Assembly (NCBI GenBank): GCA_900754695.1
Contig: CAAEDU010000004.1
Location: forward strand, 1 to 6,317
Source: Clostridia bacterium
Lineage (GTDB): Bacteria > Bacillota > Clostridia > Christensenellales > CAG-917
Reading direction: 5' to 3'
Length of the DNA stretch: 6,317 bases
Shown here: in pieces, positions 1 to 6,206 of the stretch
Layout: each line of letters opens with the position of its first letter
Position numbering within the stretch: position 1 is the first letter of the stretch
Program-made: the position numbers and the translations under genes
Notes under the pieces: model-generated
Told to the model about the DNA's origin: nothing
The model's database searches: none
Seen by the model: only the letters and a program-made list of their open reading frames with translations

Positions 1-27
1 GACGGAACGAGTGAGCGATGATTTCAT

Positions 28-63
28 AAGAAAGCGTCGCGGACGAGTTAAGTCCGCGACGCT
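28..63 (-). terminator. Intrinsic terminator of the tRNA-Pro gene
   Basis: Positions 33-44 and 52-63 form a perfect 12-bp inverted repeat with a 7-nt loop. Read on the minus strand it is followed by TTTCTT (33-28; the first T is the last stem base). The stem begins 2 nt after the encoded CCA of the tRNA, so the primary transcript has almost no trailer beyond the hairpin. The T-run is short and interrupted by one C, but the long GC-rich stem compensates. Confidence 0.8.
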
Positions 64-64
64 C

Positions 65-141
65 TGGTCTGGGTGAGAAGATTTGAACTTCCGGCCTCTT
101 GAACCCCATTCAAGCGCGCTACCAAGCTGCGCCACACCCAG
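65..141 (-). tRNA. tRNA-Pro, anticodon GGG, CCA encoded
   Basis: On the minus strand the sequence folds into a complete cloverleaf: 7-bp acceptor stem CTGGGTG/CACCCAG, D stem GCGC/GCGC with a 9-nt loop, anticodon stem CTTGA/TCAAG with loop ATGGGGT, a 5-nt variable loop, and a T stem GGAAG/CTTCT with loop TTCAAAT. The anticodon GGG (105-107) reads CCC and CCU proline codons, and G37 next to it is the usual tRNA-Pro feature, as is the C1-G72 first pair. The discriminator is A (68) and CCA follows in the DNA at 67-65. The mature body without CCA is 68-141. It has its own promoter upstream at 166-194, inside the gap after the propeller gene, and a terminator immediately downstream. Confidence 0.97.
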
Positions 142-165
142 ATGTTATCTCTCGATTGCCGTGTT

Positions 166-194
166 ATTATATAACATTCGTTTAGATTTTGCAA
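166..194 (-). promoter_or_regulatory. SigA-type promoter of tRNA-Pro
   Basis: On the minus strand, -35 TTGCAA (189-194) and a perfect -10 TATAAT (166-171) are separated by 17 nt. The predicted start is near position 159, about 18 nt before the mature tRNA 5' end, leaving a short leader for RNase P. The promoter sits entirely in the 62-bp gap between the propeller stop codon and the tRNA. Confidence 0.75.
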
Positions 195-203
195 CAGATT
201 GCG

Positions 204-2672
204 CTATTCTTTTTCTTTTTCTTTTTTGCGCGCCTGCCACAGGATGACGAAGACAACCACACCCGTCACGGCGACGGCGCAGCAGAGCACGATGGAGATG
301 ATCTGCACGGTGGTGAGTCCCTCGAGTTCAACTTCGGATTTCAGCGCATAGCCGGTGACGCCGTCGAAGGAGACCATCCAAAAGTCGCCTTCTTCGCCCA
401 CGATCTCCATGCGGGTGCCGTCCACGGCCCGGGTGACGGTGGCGGAGGAGACATCGGGCAGCGAGTAGATGCCGATGAGGCCGCCGGGACGGTCTGCGGA
501 AGCGCGCCCGAACTTCTCTTCGCGTTCGGGGACGGGGGGAGTGTAGGGGGTGAGGTCGGATGCGGACGCAAAATAGATGCCGCCGTCGTAGGACACTCTG
601 ACCCAGACTCCGCCGTCCAATGCCGCCGCGTCGTCCGTGACGGTGAGGATGACATCGTTTTCCACCGTGATCGCGTCGCCTGCGGGGTGCTTATAGAGCA
701 CGGAGCCCGCATGCAGGGTGTGCGCGGTGCCGTCAGCGGAAGGGGCGACGGGGGTGAGGGAGGAGGCCTCGACATAGCCGAGCCTGCCGCCTGTGTAGAC
801 ATAGGCGTAGCCGTCCCACGAGGAGACGCCGTCATAGCAAAGCACCACGGTGCCCGCGCTCACGGGAGACATGGTGTCAAAGCGGGAGGGCTCGACAAAG
901 ATGTGTCCGTCGGCGGAAAGGACGGCGAATGAGAGGCTCTCCGCGGCGTCGGTATCGGGCTCGGGGACGGGGATATAGCTCTCGCTGTCCACGGCGCCCA
1001 CCTCGACGGAGCCGACGAAACAGGTGGAGGAGAGGAAGAGCGCTCTGCTGCCGCTGAGCGCGAACGCGACGGGGCGTGCCTGCGCAAGCGGATGGGTGAG
1101 GGCGAACGTCGTCTTTTGGGTGACGGCGGAGAGGGCGTTGTCGAATGCGGCGATGACCTCGGTCTCACCGTAGGAGACGAAGAGGGTGCCGGCATAGTCC
1201 GCCGCGACGTCCGTCGCGCCCGAGAAGTCGTGAGCGCGGAAGGGGATGAGTTCGACTGGAGTGCCGTTCGCCGCCGAAAGGGTGTGTATGCCCGTCTCGG
1301 TCAGGATGTAGAGGACGTCGCCGCGCGCCGTCGCGAGCGCGATGCCTCCGTCGATGTCCGAGACCCGCACGGGGGATGCGTCAAGGAAGGAGCGGGCGTA
1401 GAGAGCCGAATCTGTGAGGATGACGAGCTCGGAGCCCGCATACGCGATGTCGGCAACCCTCTCGCCTGTCGGCACGGAAGAGTAGGGGCGCACCGTCCAC
1501 TCGCCGTCGGACACCGTGAGGGTGTAGACGGTGCTTTCGGACGCGACGTGTATGACTCCGGAGGAGTCGGCGGCAAGAGCCACGGGAGCGAACCCGAGCG
1601 CGATGACCTCTGTGCCTTCCGCGGAGAGACGCACGATGCGGGAATTGCCCGCGTCCGCGACGAATGTGCCCGCCGCAGTGACGAGAATGTCGGACGGGTC
1701 GTCGAAGAAGCCCTCGCCGGAGCCGCGCATGGCGAGCGTTTCGGTGAGGGTCACGCCGTAAACGTCGTCCTCACCGGAAGTCGTGCGCGAGACGGTGTAG
1801 ATGTTGAGAGCGCCGTCCGCGGTGACATAGATCTTGTCGCCGTAGGAAGTGAAATCCGTCCCGTCGCCGTAGGCGATGCCGGTGTCGCAAAGGATCTCGG
1901 CGCCGTCCGCCGCCGAGAGCAGGCGTACGGTGCTCCCTTTCTGCGCCGCCGTGATGCCGTAGTCGGAGAAGGAGACCGCCGCGGGGATATACGCCGTGTC
2001 GGGACGGAGCGTCTCGATGACTTCCTCGGCGATGTCATAGACGAAGAATTGGCTCTTGTCGTAGTCCTGCGCATAGAAGTAGAGCATCCCGTCACGGGCG
2101 GTGAAGATATATTTGCCGTTGATGTATTTGTCGTCAACGAGTTTTTCGAGCGTAAGACCGTCCGCGGTGAGGTCGTTGGAATACTGCGCCACTTCCGTGT
2201 CCGATTTTGCATAGAAAAAGTCGTCGTCGGCGGTGATGTAGGAGATGTCCGCGGGGGCGTCGAGGGTGACCTCGGCAAGCACCCGCGAGGCAGAGGTGAG
2301 GTCCGCGGCGTAATAGCGCGTCAAAGAGGCGTTATCCGTCGTTTGTACAAGCAGGGTCGATGAGGAGAGCCAAAGCCCCGTGACGTCTTCGCCTGCCGTG
2401 AGCGGGAACGCTTCCGCTTTCGTGCGATCGACGGTGAGAGTGAACACGGAGCGGGCGGCGGCGTCGAAGACTGCGATGTGACTGCCACTTGCGGCGACGA
2501 GGGTGGCGTCCTCTATGGGGAAGTAGCCTTTTTCGGGATAAACGATGTCGAAAGCCGCGTCGTCGGCAAGGGCGGTGCCCGCCGAAGGGAACGCCGTTGA
2601 AATGATGACTGCCGCGAGTGCGAGCAGGCATATAAAAGGAAAGATCACGGCAAATTTCGACAGCGACTTCAT
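204..2672 (-). CDS. Exported membrane-anchored beta-propeller protein with NHL repeat and SH3-like domains
   Basis: This 822-residue protein is probably displayed on the outer face of the cell membrane; I do not recognise a named family. Residues 1-37 form a signal peptide (MKSLSKF, then a hydrophobic core, then AGTALADD). Residues about 40-550 are a series of short beta-strand repeats typical of propellers. The clearest is an NHL-type repeat at 317-350 (GSGEGFFDDPSDI then FVADAGNSRIVRLS). Residues about 600-640, 650-710 and 730-782 resemble bacterial SH3-like domains (for example GVWVRVSYDGG and GDFWMVSFDGVTGYA). A transmembrane helix at 788-812 is followed by the tail ARKKEKEKE, so the body should be outside and the tail inside. 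NHL and SH3-like domains usually bind proteins or cell-wall glycans; the ligand here is unknown. ATG 2672 is chosen because the signal peptide starts there and the predicted transcription start falls on it. The frame stays open to 3728, but that part lies over the divergent gene and is rejected. There is no Shine-Dalgarno site. Confidence 0.88.
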   Translation of the reverse strand: MKSLSKFAVIFPFICLLALAAVIISTAFPSAGTALADDAAFDIVYPEKGYFPIEDATLVAASGSHIAVFDAAARSVFTLTVDRTKAEAFPLTAGEDVTGLWLSSSTLLVQTTDNASLTRYYAADLTSASRVLAEVTLDAPADISYITADDDFFYAKSDTEVAQYSNDLTADGLTLEKLVDDKYINGKYIFTARDGMLYFYAQDYDKSQFFVYDIAEEVIETLRPDTAYIPAAVSFSDYGITAAQKGSTVRLLSAADGAEILCDTGIAYGDGTDFTSYGDKIYVTADGALNIYTVSRTTSGEDDVYGVTLTETLAMRGSGEGFFDDPSDILVTAAGTFVADAGNSRIVRLSAEGTEVIALGFAPVALAADSSGVIHVASESTVYTLTVSDGEWTVRPYSSVPTGERVADIAYAGSELVILTDSALYARSFLDASPVRVSDIDGGIALATARGDVLYILTETGIHTLSAANGTPVELIPFRAHDFSGATDVAADYAGTLFVSYGETEVIAAFDNALSAVTQKTTFALTHPLAQARPVAFALSGSRALFLSSTCFVGSVEVGAVDSESYIPVPEPDTDAAESLSFAVLSADGHIFVEPSRFDTMSPVSAGTVVLCYDGVSSWDGYAYVYTGGRLGYVEASSLTPVAPSADGTAHTLHAGSVLYKHPAGDAITVENDVILTVTDDAAALDGGVWVRVSYDGGIYFASASDLTPYTPPVPEREEKFGRASADRPGGLIGIYSLPDVSSATVTRAVDGTRMEIVGEEGDFWMVSFDGVTGYALKSEVELEGLTTVQIISIVLCCAVAVTGVVVFVILWQARKKEKEKE

Positions 2673-2678
2673 ACCGTA

Positions 2679-2707
2679 ATTATAGCCAAAAGGAAAAGTT
2701 CCGTCAA
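2679..2707 (-). promoter_or_regulatory. Promoter of the propeller gene, predicting a leaderless mRNA
   Basis: On the minus strand, -35 TTGACG (2702-2707, 5 of 6 consensus bases), a 17-nt spacer and a perfect -10 TATAAT (2679-2684) are visible. Seven nucleotides past the -10 is position 2672, which is the A of the propeller start codon. No ribosome binding site is present between the -10 and the ATG, consistent with a leaderless transcript. Confidence 0.75.
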
Positions 2708-2722
2708 CACTATTGGTATTTG

Positions 2723-2751
2723 TTGAAATATAAAGTAAGTTATGGTAAAAT
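2723..2751 (+). promoter_or_regulatory. Promoter of the alpha-CTD/WG and protease operon
   Basis: On the plus strand, -35 TTGAAA (2723-2728, 5 of 6), a 17-nt spacer and -10 TAAAAT (2746-2751, 5 of 6) are present, with TG one base upstream of the -10 (extended -10, TGGTAAAAT). The predicted start is near 2758, giving an 11-nt leader. It is back to back with the propeller promoter; only 15 bp (2708-2722) separate the two -35 elements. Confidence 0.75.
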
Positions 2752-2757
2752 AAGCGC

Positions 2758-2761
2758 AAGG
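2758..2761 (+). promoter_or_regulatory. Weak ribosome binding site at the very 5' end of the operon mRNA
   Basis: AAGG lies 7 nt before ATG 2769 and is the only Shine-Dalgarno-like match. The predicted transcription start (about 2758) coincides with its first base, so the site would be at or next to the 5' end of the mRNA. Confidence 0.45.
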
Positions 2762-2768
2762 TAGAAAA

Positions 2769-3698
2769 ATGGCGAACAAAAAATTCCATTACAGCGACAA
2801 AAAGTCCGATCCCGCGGCAAGCGCTCCGTCCGACACTCAGAAGAGAGACGGCAGGCAGGATCAGCGCCGCGGCGACAGGCGCGGCGGCAGCCGCAGACCG
2901 CAGAAAAACGGCGGCGCGGGAAAAGCCGCCCGCAGGGCGGAGATCATGGAGGCGGTCTACGCCAAATATCCCGCGGAAAAACTCGGCATCCCCGTGTCGG
3001 CGCTCGGCGTGAGCGAGGAACTCACGGGGCTCCTCTCCCTCAGCGGCATCTCCACGGCGGGCGACCTCGTCAGCCGCACCGAGCGCGACATGTTCAAGGT
3101 GCAGGGTTTCAACAAGAAGATGCTGTTGGCTTTGAAGCGCGGTCTCGAGAAGGAGGGTATGGCGTTTTACGCCGAAGCGCCCCGCGAGCAGGCGCGCCCG
3201 GAACCCCGCGAGAGCGAGAGGAAAGACAGGCGCGGCGAGCGCGGAGAGCGAGGCGCCGCGAAGCGTCCGCAAAAGGAGCGCGAGGAGAGACCCAAGAAGC
3301 TCACCGAGCCCCTTCCCGTACCCGAGTGGAGAAAGATCCAAAAGAACGGAAAATGGGGGTTTTATGACGGTTTCAACACCGTCATCCCCGCGATGTACGA
3401 CGAAGTGTTCTTTTTCAAGGACGGTCTCGCCGCCGTGGAACTCGACGAGAAGTGCGGCTATATCGACCCTGAGAACAACGTCGTAATCCCCTTTGAGTAT
3501 GAGACCGCGATGAGCTTTTCCGAGGGCTATGCAAGCGTGGTGAAAGGCGGCAAATGCGGCTATATCGACAAGAACAACGAGGTGGTCATCCCCTTCATCT
3601 ACGACGCCGCCACTCCCTTCGAGGGGGGAGAGGGCAAGGTGAAAAAAGACGGGCGTTGGGGGACCATCTTCCCCGACGGCACCGTGAAGTGGATATGA
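2769..3698 (+). CDS. RNA polymerase alpha-CTD-like domain fused to WG repeats
   Basis: This 309-residue protein has no signal peptide or membrane segment and is probably cytosolic. Residues 1-60 are a basic, low-complexity tail rich in R, G, K and Q. Residues 75-134 align without gaps to the C-terminal domain of RNA polymerase alpha: PVSALGVSEEL, GISTAGDLVSRTERDM, then the helix-hairpin-helix part FNKKMLLALKRGLEKEGM. Positions matching E. coli R265, N268, C269, G296 and S299 are E84, G87, L88, N115 and M118, so the known minor-groove contacts are mostly lost; K298 is kept as K117. Residues 135-183 are a charged linker. Residues 187-309 hold three WG-type repeats and a partial fourth (KNGKWGFYD, EKCGYIDPENNVVIPF, GKCGYIDKNNEVVIPF, DGRWGTIFPDG); W is replaced by C in the middle two. 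WG repeats form beta-rich folds, often protein-binding. The role is unknown; a protein-protein adaptor is more likely than a DNA binder. It is first in an operon with the protease. Confidence 0.93.
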   Translation: MANKKFHYSDKKSDPAASAPSDTQKRDGRQDQRRGDRRGGSRRPQKNGGAGKAARRAEIMEAVYAKYPAEKLGIPVSALGVSEELTGLLSLSGISTAGDLVSRTERDMFKVQGFNKKMLLALKRGLEKEGMAFYAEAPREQARPEPRESERKDRRGERGERGAAKRPQKEREERPKKLTEPLPVPEWRKIQKNGKWGFYDGFNTVIPAMYDEVFFFKDGLAAVELDEKCGYIDPENNVVIPFEYETAMSFSEGYASVVKGGKCGYIDKNNEVVIPFIYDAATPFEGGEGKVKKDGRWGTIFPDGTVKWI

Positions 3699-5578
3699 TC
3701 CGCCGCTCGGACACAAGACAACGCGCAATGAAAATCGCCGCGCTCATCATGAGTGCGGCTTTGTCGTTTTGTCTCGTTTTCGGGTTCGTCTTTGTTCCCG
3801 CGGGCGTTTCGGACGCGGCGGATAGCGGGGTCTCGCTCTCCCTCCCCGAGGGCTATCTCGAAGCGGTGGGCGGCGACGCGGAGGATGCCGTCACAGACCT
3901 TTTGGGCATCCCGGAAGCCGTATGGCTTGTCCGCGAACTTCTTGCAGGCGCGGACACCGCGGCGCTGAAGAGCGACCCCGTCGTCATCGCGGTCATAGAC
4001 ACCGGTGTGCAGACGGGACACGAGGTCTTCGGCACGGGCACGGCGGAAAACGTCTTTCTGACAAAGTCCGGCAACATCGTCGCCCGCAACACCCTGAACA
4101 ACACGTCGGATGTGCGCGACGGCGCGAGCAAAGACTATCACGGCACGCACGTCACGGGCATAGTCGCCTTGCTCATCCGTGCCTTCGGACTTGCCGATTA
4201 CATCAAGATCATACCGATAAAAGCGGGTGAGTATTACGCCGGGAAGGGCAACAATTTTTATGATGACGATGTGACGGAAGGGGTGGACTTCGCCATCGCG
4301 AACGGCGCGGACGTCATCAACCTTTCCATCGGCAGCGACGACAAGACATGGCAGAAGTCCGTGACCGCGGCGGATGCGGAAGAGGCGGTGTTCGTCGCCG
4401 CCGCAGGCAACGATCACAACGACTCGGACAGCGTCTTCGGCGGGAAGTTCTATCCCGCGGCAAACGATTATGTCATCGGTGTGATGAACTGCGAAGCGGG
4501 CGAGGACGGCGTGAAGATGCATGTCGCGGGTTCGGACAAGGGCTCCAACTACGGCTCGGCTTATGAGGTGTGCGCGCCCGGGACGGACATCGTGTCCGCG
4601 GACGGGCAGACGGGCGGCTATAAGAAGCTCACGGGCACGAGCATGTCCTCTCCCGTGGTGTCGTTTGCCGTCGCGCTGCTCGAGCTGAAATGCCGTGCCG
4701 AGGGCTTCGACGCGGACGCAGAGGAACTGCGCGAGATGTTCCTGCTGACATTCACCGACACTTTGGAATACGACGGCGAGGACTATCCGTTGCTCGACCT
4801 TGCGGGGCTCATGAACGCCGAATTCGCGAGAGACGCATCGGGCGGGATATACCTCGAGCAGGCGAGCGCGACCGCAGCCGCATACAGTGCAGCGCCTCTT
4901 GTCCTTGGGACGTCCGTGCCCCTCACGCTCTTTGCCGACTGCGGCTATCTGGACGCGGGCGCGAAATATGAGTGGAGCTTTTTGAGCGGAGGCACTTTCA
5001 TCAAGGCGGAAGGTGCAAGACTAAGCACGAGCATCGTCGCCACCGATATAAACGGGGTGGACGTGACGCTGAAAGTCTACACCCCCGACGGCAGTACGCT
5101 GCTTGCCGAGAGCACGGCGCATCTCATCGCGACTTATCTCACGCCGACGGCGAGCAACTCCCGCCTGACGATGTCCGTGAGGGCGGGGGCGGACGGCAGG
5201 GTGCGGCTCGGCAACGGCGATGATATCGTGCTCGGAGTGACGAGCCTGCAATACGCCTCGCCCGAAACGCGCGTGGTGTGGGAAGTCAACGGAAAGGAAG
5301 CTTCGAGAGATCACTCCTTCACCTTCCGTCCCGATGCGGACGGGACGTATGTCATCTCCGTCACCGTCAACGGCATCGCGATCGGCGAGGACGTCATCGT
5401 AGTCGCGGAAGGCATAGACGACGCGAGGAGAGCGATAATCATCGGGTGTTCCGTTGCGGGTGCCGCCCTTGTGGCTGCGGCGGGCGTCATCACCGCCATA
5501 GTAATGATGAAGCGCCGCGCGCAGCTGCGTGGGGGAAGCCCCTCAGAGAGCGCGGACGGAGAAGCGGCGGACGAGTGA
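3695..5578 (+). CDS. Membrane-anchored subtilisin-family (S8) serine protease
   Basis: This is an extracytoplasmic peptidase of 627 residues. The catalytic triad is intact: D102 in AVIDTGV, H149 in HGTHVTG and S316 in GTSMSSP, with the oxyanion-hole asparagine N239 in AAAGND. A signal peptide spans residues 1-42 (basic n-region, hydrophobic core to about 37, AADS near the likely cut). Only about 50 residues separate it from the catalytic domain, and no I9-type inhibitor propeptide is recognisable. After the catalytic domain (about 95-375) come two Ig- or PKD-like beta domains (about 390-480 and 488-573), a transmembrane helix (580-605) and a cytosolic tail beginning KRRAQLR. The active site should therefore face outside, tethered to the membrane. 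ATG 3695 is chosen because it overlaps the upstream TGA as ATGA, implying translational coupling; ATG 3728 also leaves a signal peptide but has no ribosome binding site. The substrate is not evident. Confidence 0.93.
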   Translation: MIRRSDTRQRAMKIAALIMSAALSFCLVFGFVFVPAGVSDAADSGVSLSLPEGYLEAVGGDAEDAVTDLLGIPEAVWLVRELLAGADTAALKSDPVVIAVIDTGVQTGHEVFGTGTAENVFLTKSGNIVARNTLNNTSDVRDGASKDYHGTHVTGIVALLIRAFGLADYIKIIPIKAGEYYAGKGNNFYDDDVTEGVDFAIANGADVINLSIGSDDKTWQKSVTAADAEEAVFVAAAGNDHNDSDSVFGGKFYPAANDYVIGVMNCEAGEDGVKMHVAGSDKGSNYGSAYEVCAPGTDIVSADGQTGGYKKLTGTSMSSPVVSFAVALLELKCRAEGFDADAEELREMFLLTFTDTLEYDGEDYPLLDLAGLMNAEFARDASGGIYLEQASATAAAYSAAPLVLGTSVPLTLFADCGYLDAGAKYEWSFLSGGTFIKAEGARLSTSIVATDINGVDVTLKVYTPDGSTLLAESTAHLIATYLTPTASNSRLTMSVRAGADGRVRLGNGDDIVLGVTSLQYASPETRVVWEVNGKEASRDHSFTFRPDADGTYVISVTVNGIAIGEDVIVVAEGIDDARRAIIIGCSVAGAALVAAAGVITAIVMMKRRAQLRGGSPSESADGEAADE

Positions 5579-5627
5579 GAGACAAAAGCGGGGAGGGCAG
5601 TCCCGCACAACATGACGGACTCGGATC

Positions 5628-5757
5628 ATGCATTACAGTAATAATACGAACCGTGTCCGGCGCAGGCAATAGCAGACATATCGGCAAGCCTCAGCCGCGG
5701 AAAAGCGCCGAAAAGAATTGCTCTAAGGCAGGTTTTGTATTATTTCGGTCCGACATG
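5628..5757 (-). repeat. Intergenic structured repeat, copy A, with imperfect inverted ends
   Basis: Positions 5661-5756 match the reverse complement of 6207-6301 at about 78 of 96 aligned positions by hand, with one indel and an identical 23-bp core at 5701-5723. The two ends are also related to each other: ATGC, 8 nt, then AATAATACGAACC at 5628-5652, and its inverted form at 5731-5756 (GGTTTTGTATTATT, 8 nt, CAT preceded by a changed base). AATAATAC and GTATTATT can pair over 8 bp plus AACC/GGTT, closing a long hairpin. Two inner stems shared with copy B are 5690-5695 with 5707-5712 (11-nt loop) and 5667-5671 with 5679-5683 (7-nt loop). The strand given is the one on which pairing is best preserved. 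It could be a small non-autonomous mobile element, a palindromic extragenic repeat or an RNA; no gene lies in it. Confidence 0.75.
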
Positions 5758-5784
5758 CCCGACCCGAACAATATAATATGTACG

Positions 5785-5819
5785 AAAAAGACCGCCCTCG
5801 AAAGGGCGGTCCCGTTTTT
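5785..5819 (-). terminator. Intrinsic terminator of rpsT, possibly bidirectional
   Basis: A perfect 9-bp stem, GACCGCCCT/AGGGCGGTC (5790-5798 with 5803-5811), has a CGAA loop (plus strand). On the minus strand it runs directly into TTTTT (5789-5785), 18 nt after the rpsT stop codon. On the plus strand TTTTT (5815-5819) follows 3 nt after the stem, so it could also stop transcripts coming from the protease operon, which has no other good terminator. Confidence 0.9.
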
Positions 5820-5829
5820 CATGGTCAAA

Positions 5830-6108
5830 TTACGCCTGCTGAGACTTTTTGAGGTTGTCCAGCGCGCGGCAGACGGTCGCTTTCTTGCGGGCTGCGGTGT
5901 TGGCGTGATAGACGCCGTCGGAGGCGGCTCTGTCGATGACGGAGACGGTCTCGGGCAGGAGCTGCTCGGCAAGAGCGATGTCGCCGGCTTCGATGGCGGC
6001 GTTATACTTCTTGATCGCGTTCTTCACGCGGGATTTCTTTGCGACGTTTTCCGCGTTCCTCTTCTTGGAGATCAGGACTCTTTTCTTTGCGGACTTGATG
6101 TTGGGCAT
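5830..6108 (-). CDS. rpsT: 30S ribosomal protein S20
   Basis: This 92-residue basic protein binds 16S rRNA in the body of the small subunit and helps early 30S assembly. The N-terminus MPNIKSAKKRVLISKKRNAE and the C-terminal part HANTAARKKATVCRALDNL are characteristic of bacterial S20, and the length is close to the usual 85-90 residues. It is lysine and arginine rich and mostly helical, as expected. ATG 6108 is supported by a strong AGAGGAG ribosome binding site 5 nt upstream. The gene is monocistronic here, with its own promoter (6149-6177) and terminator (5785-5819). No binding-site mimic for autoregulation is apparent in the 34-nt leader. It is flanked by inverted copies of the intergenic repeat. 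Confidence 0.98.
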   Translation of the reverse strand: MPNIKSAKKRVLISKKRNAENVAKKSRVKNAIKKYNAAIEAGDIALAEQLLPETVSVIDRAASDGVYHANTAARKKATVCRALDNLKKSQQA

Positions 6109-6113
6109 AAGCT

Positions 6114-6120
6114 CTCCTCT
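6114..6120 (-). promoter_or_regulatory. Shine-Dalgarno site of rpsT
   Basis: AGAGGAG on the minus strand, 5 nt before ATG 6108, is the strongest ribosome binding site in the window and fixes the S20 start. It shows that the organism uses Shine-Dalgarno initiation, which makes the leaderless propeller gene stand out. Confidence 0.9.
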
Positions 6121-6148
6121 TTGGGGTTATCTTTTTTAATTCTTAGCT

Positions 6149-6177
6149 ATATTAGCACAACATTTCGTTCCGCGCAA
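6149..6177 (-). promoter_or_regulatory. Probable promoter of rpsT
   Basis: On the minus strand, -35 TTGCGC (6172-6177), a 17-nt spacer and -10 TAATAT (6149-6154) are present, with TG one base before the -10 (TGCTAATAT), an extended -10 form. The predicted start near 6142 gives a 34-nt leader. Both hexamers are only 4 of 6 to consensus. Confidence 0.55.
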
Positions 6178-6206
6178 CTGTTTGACGCTTTTTTTTCAAA
6201 ACACGT

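Noticed and set aside
189..932. 247-residue plus-strand open frame at the left end
   Set aside because: It is a shadow of the C-terminal part of the propeller gene; its phenylalanine run is just the complement of the lysine-rich tail codons.
1092..2363. 423-residue plus-strand open frame antisense to the propeller gene
   Set aside because: The composition (R, G, D, V rich, no domain) is that of a GC-rich shadow frame, and the opposite strand encodes a convincing protein.
2673..3728. Upstream extension of the minus-strand propeller frame (352 extra residues)
   Set aside because: It lies antisense to the well-supported alpha-CTD/WG gene, and the signal peptide and promoter place the true start at 2672. 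The open frame is a by-product of high GC content.
3599..4522. 307-residue minus-strand open frame over the protease gene
   Set aside because: It is antisense to the catalytic domain of the S8 protease, shows no recognisable motif and has no promoter.
5588..5606. GCGGG/CCCGC hairpin just after the protease stop codon as a terminator
   Set aside because: The stem is only 5 bp with a 9-nt loop and no T-run follows, so it is not a credible intrinsic terminator.
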